Part shown: piece by piece, positions 22,775 through 30,928 of the stretch
Layout: each line of letters opens with the position of its first letter
Position numbering within the stretch: position 1 is the stretch's first letter
DNA from: an uncultured Bacteroidales bacterium
Lineage (GTDB): Bacteria > Bacteroidota > Bacteroidia > Bacteroidales > Paludibacteraceae
Direction: 5' to 3'
Length of the DNA stretch: 31,168 nt
Assembly: GCA_937907165.1 (NCBI GenBank)
Contig: CALCUH010000140.1
Location: 1-31,168, forward strand
The notes under the pieces: generated by a model
What the model saw: only the letters and a program-made list of their open reading frames with translations
What the model was told of the DNA's origin: nothing
Databases searched by the model: none
Made by a program: the position numbers and the translations under genes

Positions 22775-24823
22775 TTATTTGCAGATGAATTTGGAGGATT
22801 TTCCACTCTCCGCATTTCTCAAGATATACATACCCTTAGAACCTGTGATGTTCTTAACGAGGTCGTTGAGGGAATCACCTTGTTCAACGATTACGTTGCC
22901 GATGAACAAACCGATGGCGTTGTAGATGGCGTATTCTCCAGCTTCAATATTGTTGCTGACCTCCTCGATGCCTGTAGGTTGGTAAGTAGGGGAAGCGAAC
23001 TTGATGTAGTCGATGTTACCGTAAGCGCCGTCGATGACGATACGGATGATTTGCTCGCCCTCTTCCAATTGTTGGGTAAGGTCGCCCTTCACTACGGAGT
23101 AAGTGGTCCAATCGGCACCAGCAGGAATAGAGATGGTGGAGGTGAGCTTGCTCAACTGACCGTTCTTGTTCAATTCCAAGTGGAATTTAGAACCCTCGCT
23201 ACCGGAAGCCACGTTAGCCTCGTAAGTGTAGGAACCTGTATGTTTAACTTTAACGCTATATTCAACCCATTCGTCAGCTGCGGTATAACCTAAAGCGTGT
23301 CCGCCGTTTGCCAATTTGACGATGTCGACGCCAGAACCATCCTGACGGTAGTCGTCGCCGCCCTCTTCTGTAGCGCCCTCGTTCTTATTATCGCTATCCT
23401 TGAAAGAGATGCCTTCGCAGCCGGAATCGAAGTCTTCCGCCTCGAGTGTGCCTGGCAATTCGATGGTATTGCCCTTGTAAGAGACGCGGGCGTCGCAAAC
23501 CGTGATGGTAGCCGTGGTCTCGTTCTTGTTACCTTTCTTGTCCACAATGACCAATTTGAGTGTTACGCTTCCAGCCTCAGTAGGCGTGTATTCAGTCTTG
23601 TAGGAGTCTGAAGATTGGTTAGCGATGAGTTTGCTGCCCTCATAGAGTTCGAAGTGGTCCACACCCTCTGAAACGTTTGCGGAAATTTCTATATCCACTT
23701 TAGAACCCACCTCTACGCTTTCGCTGGAGAGCTTGATTGAACCGCTTACCGAAGGACCTCCTACTTTAGGGCTCTTGGCGTTTTTAGCCGCATCCGTTTT
23801 CATATAGTTCTCCAACCAAGTGAAGGCGCTACGTTTTTGACAGTTTTTAACGAGACCAGATCCGTTCACCCAAGTGTTTCCGTAGCTCCATCCCCAAAGT
23901 GTGACACCAGGAACGAAATCAGCCTCCCACATGATAGGAATTTGCTCGGAGTATCTTGTGTAGAATGTGTTATCGTCAGATTTAGCGATATCATACTCGG
24001 TGATGTAGATAGGCAATTGAACCTTGTCATGGATTTCGTAAAGAGCGCTTCTGAATTGGCTGCCGCCCATGTCGTTCAAGTCGTGTGATTGACAACCTGC
24101 CGCGTCGATAGGAGCGCCGCATGCTTTTAATCCGTTGACGAGGTTGATGAACTCTGTCTTTTGATATTGGAAAGTGTTGTAGTCATTGTAGATAAGGATG
24201 GCGTTAGGCCAACGGTCTCTTGCGAGGCGGAACGCCTCCGCGATCCATTGGTAAGAGTTGGTGCCCGAGTAACCATTTTTGTTGCAACCGTAGTTGGCGT
24301 GGTTCCTCTCGTTGGCGAGTTCACCCAATGCCTCGATGATGTTGGTATCCTTGTAAGGAGAGTGGTAGTTGCCTCCCGAATAGATCGCCTCGTTCACCAC
24401 GTCGATGATTTGGAGGTCAGGGAAGTGTTGCTTCACGGCGTCCATCCATTCGATGATCGCCTTTTTCGTGTCGGCCACAGACAATCCCTTGATGAATCCG
24501 GGATATTGGCTACCCCAGATGAGCGCATGGAATTTGAAGATGAGACCCTTTTGTTTGCAGTAGTTAGCAGCGCGGTCGGCGTTGCTCCAGTTGAATTTGC
24601 CCCAGCCTTGATGAATGGAACCCCATTTACAACCGTTCTCGCAAGTTATCTGATCCCAGTAATCTGAGAATACGAGGTTACAATTGCTGAGGTCGCATTG
24701 CTCAGGGCTGCCGGTGGTGATGTTACCCAAAAACTTGTTAGGGTTTTTGTTGATTCCTGCGAAACAGCTTGATACCGCCAACGCCGCAGAAAAGAATAGT
24801 GTTGAAAGTCTAAGTGTTTTCAT
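22775..24823 (-). CDS. Secreted GH10 endo-1,4-beta-xylanase with Ig-like, CBM6-like and T9SS-like sorting domains
   Basis: This 682-residue enzyme should cleave xylan internally with retention of configuration. After the signal peptide (about residues 1-22; a VSSC lipobox reading is possible) comes the GH10 barrel (about 28-342). The acid/base is Glu145 in DVVNE and the nucleophile Glu276 in YITEYD. HALIWGSQYP (99-108) and LWGWSYG (309-315) line the active site. An Ig-like domain (about 357-443) and a CBM6-like module (about 452-612: LPGTLEAEDF, DEWVEYSVKV, NIDYIKFA) follow. The last 65 residues (AIYNAIGLFIGN, then GMYILR and KFICK) look like a T9SS type A sorting domain, so the enzyme is probably secreted across the outer membrane or attached to the surface. 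A strong terminator follows. No SusC/SusD pair is nearby. Confidence 0.93.
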   Translation of the reverse strand: MKTLRLSTLFFSAALAVSSCFAGINKNPNKFLGNITTGSPEQCDLSNCNLVFSDYWDQITCENGCKWGSIHQGWGKFNWSNADRAANYCKQKGLIFKFHALIWGSQYPGFIKGLSVADTKKAIIEWMDAVKQHFPDLQIIDVVNEAIYSGGNYHSPYKDTNIIEALGELANERNHANYGCNKNGYSGTNSYQWIAEAFRLARDRWPNAILIYNDYNTFQYQKTEFINLVNGLKACGAPIDAAGCQSHDLNDMGGSQFRSALYEIHDKVQLPIYITEYDIAKSDDNTFYTRYSEQIPIMWEADFVPGVTLWGWSYGNTWVNGSGLVKNCQKRSAFTWLENYMKTDAAKNAKSPKVGGPSVSGSIKLSSESVEVGSKVDIEISANVSEGVDHFELYEGSKLIANQSSDSYKTEYTPTEAGSVTLKLVIVDKKGNKNETTATITVCDARVSYKGNTIELPGTLEAEDFDSGCEGISFKDSDNKNEGATEEGGDDYRQDGSGVDIVKLANGGHALGYTAADEWVEYSVKVKHTGSYTYEANVASGSEGSKFHLELNKNGQLSKLTSTISIPAGADWTTYSVVKGDLTQQLEEGEQIIRIVIDGAYGNIDYIKFASPTYQPTGIEEVSNNIEAGEYAIYNAIGLFIGNVIVEQGDSLNDLVKNITGSKGMYILRNAESGKSSKFICK

Positions 24824-24990
24824 GTGTGTAATTTTTTTTATGGTTATCTAATATTAATTGCTAATCGTTAATTAGTTAATACAGTTTTACATCTACAGTC
24901 ATACGATAAAATAAGCTCATTAAAAATATATGCTTCTAGTAAAGACCCGTTTGGCCTTAAAGTGTCTTTCAATGTCCTTTGTAACGATGG

Positions 24991-24998
24991 CAAATTTA
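24991..24998 (-). promoter_or_regulatory. Possible -7 element TAAATTTG for the xylanase gene
   Basis: On the minus strand TAAATTTG fits TAnnTTTG, but it lies 168 bp before the ATG at 24823 and has no visible -33 partner. It would give a long AT-rich leader. No better candidate is seen in the 278-bp gap 24824-25101, which otherwise holds nothing I can name. Confidence 0.3.
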
Positions 24999-25101
24999 GA
25001 TGGTTCTCATCTATTGGGGTGTGAAAATAGTGTCAAACAATTAGATTTTTGTTCCAATATTCAATGCGTGTTTTTTGTGAATCCCAGTGTTTATCGGACT
25101 T

Positions 25102-26397
25102 CTATTGGAAATTGTAGCTGAATCCGAAGGAGAGTTGTTCTTGAATTTGAATCTTTGCGTTTTCGTTTTTCGGCGTGTTGTCGAAACGCATGATGAGGGA
25201 GAGTCGGGTGCTCAGATAGCGGTTGATGGTAAACTTGCCGACGGTCTCCCAATCGAACTCTATGTTCCTACAGTCGTAGGAGCTGAAGAGGTCGAAATCG
25301 GAGGTGATTTGTATCTCGCGGGAGAACTTCCAGTTCAGTTTCGCCTGAATCATGTATCCCGGGTATCCGGTATGGTATTGGGTGCTGTCCAGACCCACGG
25401 AGAGCGGGTCCACTTCGGTGCTGCGCAAGAGCGTGATTACTTTGTAGGCCACAGGGGAGACCCTCACTGTCGTGTTCCTACTGTGGCGGTAATCCAATCC
25501 TAGGCTGAAGAAACAACGGGTCGGGGAAAGGAAGGAGGTGACCACCTCGTTGGAGTTGGTCTTTTTATAACTCTTGAACACGGAGGTGTTGAAGTCTATA
25601 GCGGCGCTGTAGTACAGTTTAGGCGCCCACGAGGCTTGGTACCCGATGCGGGAGGAGGTCTTCAGCACGTCGTTGTTGACGCGGAAGGCGCGGATGGTGT
25701 CCTCCGTGGTGTTGTAGAAACCTATCTTCACGTCGAAAGCGTTCTCCCAGAGCCAACGGTTCTTTTTGAAGTTGATATCGTAGTCGAAAATGGTGAGAAA
25801 GGTGGCGTAGGGCGAGCCTCCCTTGTGCCAGTTGTCCGTCACATAATATTGGGAAAACTGGACGGCGAGATTCCCTTTCAGCGTCCATAGTTTGTTCTCT
25901 TTCTCCTTCTTGGGCTTTTGGAGCGTGAAAAGACCCGGAGCAGTCTCAGGCGAATCCACGCCTTCCACATGTATTCTTCTGCTTCTTGGTTGTACTCTGT
26001 CGAGGGAGTAGTCATAAGGTTTCAATCCGTAGAAATCAATCAGCTCGGGTTTGTTGCTGGCTATTTTGTAGAGCGCTCTGTGCTTCAGCCTGTCTTGGAA
26101 AACCATTCCTTCGTACTTCTTCTCGAATGAGGTCTTCGCTTTCGGCTTCGCCTCTTTGTGGTAACTTACATGATGGTAGGTTATTTGGAAGGGAAGCGCT
26201 TTCACCGCTTTCATCGAGTCGAATACGATGGCGGTTAAAACTTTGGATGTGTCGATGACAGATGAGTCGATGCGTATGTTGTCGGAGGAAAGGTCGATGT
26301 CGAAAAACGACGCCTCCTTTTCCGCCCTTGCGGAGGGGAGAAAAGCCAACGTGAAAAGGACCAAGATGGTGGTGAAGATTGAATTCTTCCGATACAT
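25102..26397 (-). CDS. DUF3078-type outer-membrane beta-barrel protein
   Basis: This 431-residue protein has a signal peptide (about residues 1-25, ending ARA). The N-terminal 150 residues are soluble and basic. The rest is a run of amphipathic strands typical of an outer-membrane barrel, beginning with LWTLKGNLAVQFSQYYVTDNWHKGGSP. That matches the opening motif of DUF3078 (W...G...FxQ...NWxxGG). It ends in an aromatic residue pair (SFGFSYNFQ), as barrel proteins often do for BAM recognition. Its function is unknown. It lies between two T9SS-type polysaccharidases and shares the strand of the xylanase, 278 bp upstream of it, so co-expression is possible. A -7 motif lies 20 bp before its ATG. 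Confidence 0.82.
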   Translation of the reverse strand: MYRKNSIFTTILVLFTLAFLPSARAEKEASFFDIDLSSDNIRIDSSVIDTSKVLTAIVFDSMKAVKALPFQITYHHVSYHKEAKPKAKTSFEKKYEGMVFQDRLKHRALYKIASNKPELIDFYGLKPYDYSLDRVQPRSRRIHVEGVDSPETAPGLFTLQKPKKEKENKLWTLKGNLAVQFSQYYVTDNWHKGGSPYATFLTIFDYDINFKKNRWLWENAFDVKIGFYNTTEDTIRAFRVNNDVLKTSSRIGYQASWAPKLYYSAAIDFNTSVFKSYKKTNSNEVVTSFLSPTRCFFSLGLDYRHSRNTTVRVSPVAYKVITLLRSTEVDPLSVGLDSTQYHTGYPGYMIQAKLNWKFSREIQITSDFDLFSSYDCRNIEFDWETVGKFTINRYLSTRLSLIMRFDNTPKNENAKIQIQEQLSFGFSYNFQ

Positions 26398-26416
26398 CGC
26401 TACACTGATTTTTACG

Positions 26417-26424
26417 CGAATTTA
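26417..26424 (-). promoter_or_regulatory. -7 promoter element TAAATTCG for the DUF3078 gene
   Basis: On the minus strand TAAATTCG followed by CG fits the TAnnTT(T/C)G pattern, 20 bp upstream of the ATG at 26397. The same octamer precedes the NlpC/P60-like gene. Confidence 0.45.
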
Positions 26425-26527
26425 ATGATAATTTTCTGAGTAACGCATATCTCCCGCAAATTCCTCAGAGAATCGTCCTTCCGATAGCTGACTATCAATA
26501 ATAATTAAAGTTTTAATAGAAAAAGAA

Positions 26528-26561
26528 GAACCGTTTTCTTGTTATGTCGGTGAACCGTTTT
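26528..26561 (+). repeat. Direct repeat GAACCGTTTT upstream of the GH9 promoter
   Basis: GAACCGTTTT occurs at 26528-26537 and again at 26552-26561, 24 bp apart. The pair ends about 32 bp before the -33 box of the GH9 gene. This is a position where activators often bind as tandem dimers. The protein that would bind is unknown. Confidence 0.45.
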
Positions 26562-26592
26562 TAGCGAAAAGATGTAAGAATAAGGAAAAGAG

Positions 26593-26623
26593 TTGGCTAA
26601 AATTCTAAAAAATTCTATATTTG
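26593..26623 (+). promoter_or_regulatory. Promoter of the GH9 cellulase gene (-33 TTGG, -7 TATATTTG)
   Basis: TTGG at 26593-26596 and TATATTTG at 26616-26623 are separated by 19 bp, the normal spacing for Bacteroidota primary sigma promoters. Transcription should start near 26630, leaving a leader of about 100 nt. Confidence 0.6.
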
Positions 26624-26648
26624 CTTTTTTATTAATGTGTTAATTTCC

Positions 26649-26672
26649 GTTGAAAATGTTCGCATTTTCGAC
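26649..26672 (+). other. Hairpin with TTCG tetraloop in the GH9 leader
   Basis: GAAAATG (26652-26658) and CATTTTC (26663-26669) pair perfectly around TTCG. Three more pairs (G-C, T-A and a T-G wobble) extend the stem to 26649 and 26672. UUCG loops are exceptionally stable in RNA, so this may protect the transcript or affect translation. No T-run follows, so it is not a terminator. Confidence 0.55.
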
Positions 26673-26729
26673 CGTGGTGAAAATAGCGGTAGACGGTATA
26701 TAGTATAACCCTTTCAAAATTAAGCGTGT

Positions 26730-29684
26730 ATGAGAAATTTAAGATTACTAATTCTAACAATGATTTGTTTCTTGGGCGGATGCTTCTCTTCGCTTGCGCA
26801 GGATTTGGCGTTCGATAAGGAACAATATCAAAAGGCGTTGTGGATGACCGCGCGCTTTTATGGCGCCCAACGTATGGGTGACGGCGTCAATTGGTTGGTG
26901 GCAGACCATAAGCCGTCGGGGAATCTCTCCAATGGTATGACTTTTAAAGAAAAGGCTTTCGTTCAAGGTAAGTCTTTTTTGAAAGACGCGGATGGCGATT
27001 ATGACTTGACGGGCGGTTGGTTCGATTGCGGTGATTTCGTGCTTTTCGGCCAGACGTTCTACTATTCGGCTTATATGCTTATATTGGGTTATTCCGAATT
27101 CCCAGAGGGCTATGAGGATTACTATTCTTTCGATTATAATGGTTACGTCTCTTCCGGTGATTATACTTGGGAGGGTAAAAAGGGTGTTCCGAATGGTATT
27201 CCTGATATTCTCGACGAGGTAAAGTATGCGACCGACTTCATCATGAAGGCGGTTCGTGACAATAAGACATTCTATTATCAGAAAGGTGATGGAGACCTCG
27301 ATCATAAGGTTTGGTGTACCTCTCCTGTGAAATCTGCTCTTCCTAAGAATCAAGGAGGTGATGCGGATGGATCAAGACCTGTTCTCTCCGCTTCCGGGAA
27401 TGCGACTACGATGGCGTCTCTCGCTGGTGCCACATTGGCTGCTATGGCGCGACTCTACAAACCTTTCGATCCGGAATATGCAGACAAGTGTCTTAAAAAG
27501 GCAATCGTAGCCTTCGAGTATGTGAATAACACATCTAAGGGACATACCGCATCCGCTCCTTTCTATGGGGGGTCTGTGAATTATGTTCCCGGTATGGTGC
27601 TTTTGAATGCGGAACTGTATCGTACTACTGGTGATGAAAAGTATATCAAGGAAGCTGAAAAGTATTGTACTTGGATGGATAAAAAGGCTGATTACAATTA
27701 CAACTATACGTTGTGTTACGAACATGTCGAGGACCTTGCCGCTTATCTGATGGCGACTTTAGGCGACGCCTCTTCTTATGGTAATAAGGCAAAGGAGGTG
27801 TTTTCTTTTTATGCGGATGAAATGTACAAGCCTACTTCCGGTTACATCTTGAACAAACAATCGGTTGACGGCTGGGGCGCTATGCGATATCTCGCCAACC
27901 AAGCATTCACGTTGGGCCTTTTCGCGAAAATGAGTGGCCAAAAAGAGGTGAATCCTTACGCACTGAAAACAATCGAATTTGTTTTGGGCGAGAATCCTTC
28001 CAACCAATCTTTCGTGGTCGGTTTCGGTAAGAAGTTCCCTCACGTTCCTCATCATCGTAATTTCTATCGTTATGATGGAAATAATATGGCGCAGGCTCCT
28101 ATCCCTAACGATGACTATAAATTCATTCAGCTAGGTTTCTTGGCGGGCGGAAATGGCAGCTCCATCAAAACGGGCGTTTATACTGAATCTTTGGAAAATT
28201 ATCAGGAATCAGAGGGTGGAATCGATTACAACGCAGGCCTTGTGGGTGCTTTGGGTTACATCAATTCTGTCATCAACCCTGTCAACACTAGCAAGTTCGG
28301 ACATCCTACTCCTGAGTTTGAGAAATCTTATTCTATATGTGGTATGAGATCTATCACATTGAATTCGAATGTGGCTGCCGACGGAAATAAGAAATTCACT
28401 TGGTACAAGGATGGCAAGCAGGTGGAGTCTTCCACTTCCGCTTCTTCCTTGAATGTGATCGAGGAAGGTGAGTATACTTGCGAAATTGATTCTGCCGGCG
28501 AATGGACTACCAGCGCAACCACTAAGGTTATGGCTGTTCTGCCGTCACTCGATGTGGAAACGAATTATGAACTTTGCAATCCGGCCAGCATCGTGTTGAA
28601 CTTTGATATGTCTCCAATCCCTTGCTCTTATGAGTGGAGCTTGGATGGGAAGGTGATTTCTACTACCTCTTCTTACGAGATGACAAAACCGGGTACCTAT
28701 AAGTTGACCATCTCCGCCGCTAATTGTCCTAACACAGGCGCTGAGTTCAATGTGACCTCTTTGCTTCCTTCTGTGGAGGATGCGGCTTCCGACGACAAGG
28801 GTAATGTGACGTTGAAGGTTGAAGATGATGGCGAATATGAATGGTACGATGTGGCTGAGGGCGGAACTCCTTTGCATACGGGCTCTACATTTACGACTAC
28901 AATTAATAAGAACACTACATTCTATGTGCAGGATGCCGGTGCGATGGATATCGTGGTGGGACCTGCCAAGAAGAGTATGTCCGGTGGTAATAAGTGGTCG
29001 AATTTGCCTGTCAAATTCAGTACGAATAAGGCTTGCAGCATCTCGGGATTCACTATGTTGATATCTTCCCACTCTGATGGCGAAACGACCGTTGAGGTGG
29101 AGTTGTCTGGCGCTAAAAAGGCTACGTTCAAGTCCAATCCTATCAATGTCAAGGGAGACGACCAATTCGTGGATGTGACTTTCTCCGAACCGATAGAAAT
29201 TCCGAGTGCTGGTGAATATGTGTTGACCATCAAAAACTCATCTTTCGTAGTTCATTACTTGCAGTCTATGACCGACTTCTCTTCTTTCGCTCACCAAGGT
29301 GATCCTATCACATTCTTGGGCATCGCGGAAAATAATCAAGCAGGTTTCATGGCGCTCGCCGATTGGAAGGTGACCACAGGTTCCGGTTGTGCCCGTGCCA
29401 TTGTCAAGGCTAACTTCGGCAATTCGTCGGCTACTGAGTTGGTGAAGGATAACATCGTCGCTGGACTCTATCCTAATCCGGTGGAGGATCTCTTGGTAAT
29501 CGACCTCGCTGATAATGATGACGCTATCGTGGAGGTTATTAATGTGTTGGGCAGAGTTGTGGAGAAAGAACAAATATCTGGTTCGAAGTCCACCCTCGAT
29601 TTGAGCGCGTTGTCTACAGGTCTTTACGTGGTACGTGTCTCTAATGGTGAGTCCGTATACACGGAACGTATCATCAAGAAATAA
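26730..29684 (+). CDS. Secreted GH9 cellulase/endoglucanase with Ig-like modules and T9SS type A sorting domain
   Basis: This 984-residue inverting glycoside hydrolase probably cuts beta-1,4-glucan. The signal peptide ends near SLAQ (about residue 24), although FLGGC could be read as a lipobox. The GH9 (alpha/alpha)6 domain spans about 25-518. Catalytic base Asp99/Asp102 lie in GGWFDCGDFV, His441-His442-Arg443 form the conserved HHR of the active site, and the acid Glu495 lies in ESEGGIDYNAGLVGAL. Three Ig-like or beta-sandwich modules (about 530-755) and another beta domain (about 755-900) follow. The last 80 residues are a clear T9SS sorting domain (LYPNPVEDLL, VINVLGRVV, GLYVVRV, ERIIKK). 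No N-terminal Ig-like GH9 domain precedes the catalytic part. It has its own promoter and a strong terminator. Confidence 0.94.
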   Translation: MRNLRLLILTMICFLGGCFSSLAQDLAFDKEQYQKALWMTARFYGAQRMGDGVNWLVADHKPSGNLSNGMTFKEKAFVQGKSFLKDADGDYDLTGGWFDCGDFVLFGQTFYYSAYMLILGYSEFPEGYEDYYSFDYNGYVSSGDYTWEGKKGVPNGIPDILDEVKYATDFIMKAVRDNKTFYYQKGDGDLDHKVWCTSPVKSALPKNQGGDADGSRPVLSASGNATTMASLAGATLAAMARLYKPFDPEYADKCLKKAIVAFEYVNNTSKGHTASAPFYGGSVNYVPGMVLLNAELYRTTGDEKYIKEAEKYCTWMDKKADYNYNYTLCYEHVEDLAAYLMATLGDASSYGNKAKEVFSFYADEMYKPTSGYILNKQSVDGWGAMRYLANQAFTLGLFAKMSGQKEVNPYALKTIEFVLGENPSNQSFVVGFGKKFPHVPHHRNFYRYDGNNMAQAPIPNDDYKFIQLGFLAGGNGSSIKTGVYTESLENYQESEGGIDYNAGLVGALGYINSVINPVNTSKFGHPTPEFEKSYSICGMRSITLNSNVAADGNKKFTWYKDGKQVESSTSASSLNVIEEGEYTCEIDSAGEWTTSATTKVMAVLPSLDVETNYELCNPASIVLNFDMSPIPCSYEWSLDGKVISTTSSYEMTKPGTYKLTISAANCPNTGAEFNVTSLLPSVEDAASDDKGNVTLKVEDDGEYEWYDVAEGGTPLHTGSTFTTTINKNTTFYVQDAGAMDIVVGPAKKSMSGGNKWSNLPVKFSTNKACSISGFTMLISSHSDGETTVEVELSGAKKATFKSNPINVKGDDQFVDVTFSEPIEIPSAGEYVLTIKNSSFVVHYLQSMTDFSSFAHQGDPITFLGIAENNQAGFMALADWKVTTGSGCARAIVKANFGNSSATELVKDNIVAGLYPNPVEDLLVIDLADNDDAIVEVINVLGRVVEKEQISGSKSTLDLSALSTGLYVVRVSNGESVYTERIIKK

Positions 29685-29721
29685 TAGTGGTTAGTTTATT
29701 GAACTAATTAAAAATAGTAAT

Positions 29722-29757
29722 AAAGCGGGGTCGGCCTATTATCCGATCCCGCTTTTT
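29722..29757 (+). terminator. Intrinsic terminator of the GH9 gene
   Basis: AAAGCGGGGTCGG (29722-29734) pairs with CCGATCCCGCTTT (29743-29755), with one G-T wobble and an 8-nt loop. The T-run goes on to 29757. It lies about 38 bp after the stop codon and directly abuts the menA promoter. Confidence 0.92.
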
Positions 29758-29781
29758 GTTTTTAATGAATGAATGATTTGG

Positions 29782-29789
29782 TATCTTCG
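29782..29789 (+). promoter_or_regulatory. -7 promoter element TATCTTCG for menA
   Basis: TATCTTCG followed by CGC matches the TAnnTT(T/C)G pattern. TTTG at 29755-29758, within the terminator T-run, could be a -33 box with slightly long spacing (23 bp). Transcription would begin near 29796, so starts before that are unlikely. Confidence 0.55.
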
Positions 29790-29807
29790 CGCAAATCTTT
29801 TATGGAT

Positions 29808-30710
29808 ATGGAAGAGGTAAAACAGAATTCCTTGAAGGCGTGGTGCTTGGCGGCACGTCCGAAGACTTTGGCCGCGGCTGTGGCTCCGGTGTTAGTGGGG
29901 TGCGCCCTCGCCGCTTTTTACGATAGCTTTAGTTTGGTTCCCTCGCTCGCTTGTCTGCTCTTCGCCATTGCGATGCAGATTGCGGCTAACTTGATCAATG
30001 ACCTTTATGATTTTCTGAAAGGTAGCGATGGGGAGGGTAGACTGGGACCGCTCCGCGCGACGGCTCAGGGATGGATCACGCCTGACTGTATGAAGAAGGG
30101 AATACTTGCGGTGGTGGCTTTCGGTTGTCTCTGCGGATCTCTCCTTATGTTCTATGTGGGATGGCAGTTGCTTTTTGTAGGCATCTTTTGCGTCCTCTTC
30201 GCCTACTTCTACACTTCCGGACCTTTCCCTTTGGCTTATAATGGACTCGGTGATGTGGCGGTAGTGCTTTTCTTCGGATTGGTCGCCGTGGGGTTCACGG
30301 CTTACGTGCAGATTCTCGCATGGCCTGCTTCTCTGACGGTGGCGGGCATCGCCACGGGTTTAGCTGTCAACGTCTTGCTCGTATTGAATAACTACCGTGA
30401 TGTGGAGAATGACGCCAAGTCCGGCAAACGTACGCTTGTCGTCTTGCTTGGAAAGAGGTTCGGCCTCTATCTCTATCTCGGTTCCGGTTTGGCTGCCGCC
30501 ATTCTTTCTGTTGTGACTTATTGCATGCTTGGCGTTTCGCCTTGCTGGTGTTTGCTTGCTTTGCCTTATGTCGTCTTGCATAGTTTGACATGGAAAAAAA
30601 TCCGCGGAATCCAGCAACCTATTCAACTGAATGCTTTGATCGGGGAGACCTCGAGGAATATGTTGCTCTTTGCTGTGATGGTCTCTGCGGTGTTGTTGGT
30701 GGGGTGTTGA
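29808..30710 (+). CDS. menA: 1,4-dihydroxy-2-naphthoate polyprenyltransferase
   Basis: This 300-residue integral membrane UbiA-family enzyme prenylates 1,4-dihydroxy-2-naphthoate, with decarboxylation, to form demethylmenaquinone. It starts SLKAWCLAARPKTLAAAVAPVLVG, the usual MenA beginning. It keeps both Asp-rich Mg-diphosphate motifs: NLINDLYDFLKGSD (near residues 62-75) and NNYRDVENDAKSGKRTL (near 194-210). About nine TM helices are expected. The frame is open to an ATG at 29769, but the -7 motif at 29782 lies downstream of that start. I therefore prefer the ATG at 29808 (MEEVKQNS); ATG 29802 is also possible. No other menaquinone genes are in the window. The gene stands alone, after the GH9 terminator. 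Confidence 0.92.
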   Translation: MEEVKQNSLKAWCLAARPKTLAAAVAPVLVGCALAAFYDSFSLVPSLACLLFAIAMQIAANLINDLYDFLKGSDGEGRLGPLRATAQGWITPDCMKKGILAVVAFGCLCGSLLMFYVGWQLLFVGIFCVLFAYFYTSGPFPLAYNGLGDVAVVLFFGLVAVGFTAYVQILAWPASLTVAGIATGLAVNVLLVLNNYRDVENDAKSGKRTLVVLLGKRFGLYLYLGSGLAAAILSVVTYCMLGVSPCWCLLALPYVVLHSLTWKKIRGIQQPIQLNALIGETSRNMLLFAVMVSAVLLVGC

Positions 30711-30835
30711 CAATTTATTTCTATGTTATCTTGATCGGTTGTCCTTAGATGTTCTTCAATTACAATCGTTTGTGCGATTTTTATTCTTCCGAAAATAGTT
30801 TTATGTTGGATAACATGTTTCTAATGAATTTTTTA

Positions 30836-30843
30836 TAACTTCG
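30836..30843 (+). promoter_or_regulatory. -7 promoter element TAACTTCG for typA
   Basis: TAACTTCG followed by CGC fits the TAnnTT(T/C)G pattern. The expected start near 30850 gives a leader of about 79 nt. That leader contains a GGAGG run (30861-30865) and GGGG/CCCC arms (30894-30897 with 30909-30912). Confidence 0.5.
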
Positions 30844-30928
30844 CGCCTTGAAATTTTAGGAGGATTTCCTTCGGGACCTCTGGATTATAAATCGGGGTGT
30901 ATATGGATCCCCATTAAGTCATACTTAT

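Larger units (their letters stand above)
26398..26729. other. Divergent regulatory region between the DUF3078 gene and the GH9 gene
   Basis: This 332-bp gap carries the DUF3078 promoter motif (26417-26424), a short GATAG-CTGA-CTATC hairpin (26483-26496) and a 10-bp direct repeat (26528-26561). It also carries the GH9 promoter (26593-26623) and a TTCG-loop hairpin in the GH9 leader (26649-26672). No small gene is visible. Confidence 0.6.

Noticed and set aside
24930..25121. 63-codon plus-strand frame between the xylanase and DUF3078 genes
   Set aside because: It has a low-quality composition, no promoter or ribosome site, and runs into the antisense of the DUF3078 gene.
26483..26496. GATAG-CTGA-CTATC hairpin as an operator
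   Set aside because: The stem has only five pairs, occurs once and is not placed against either promoter.
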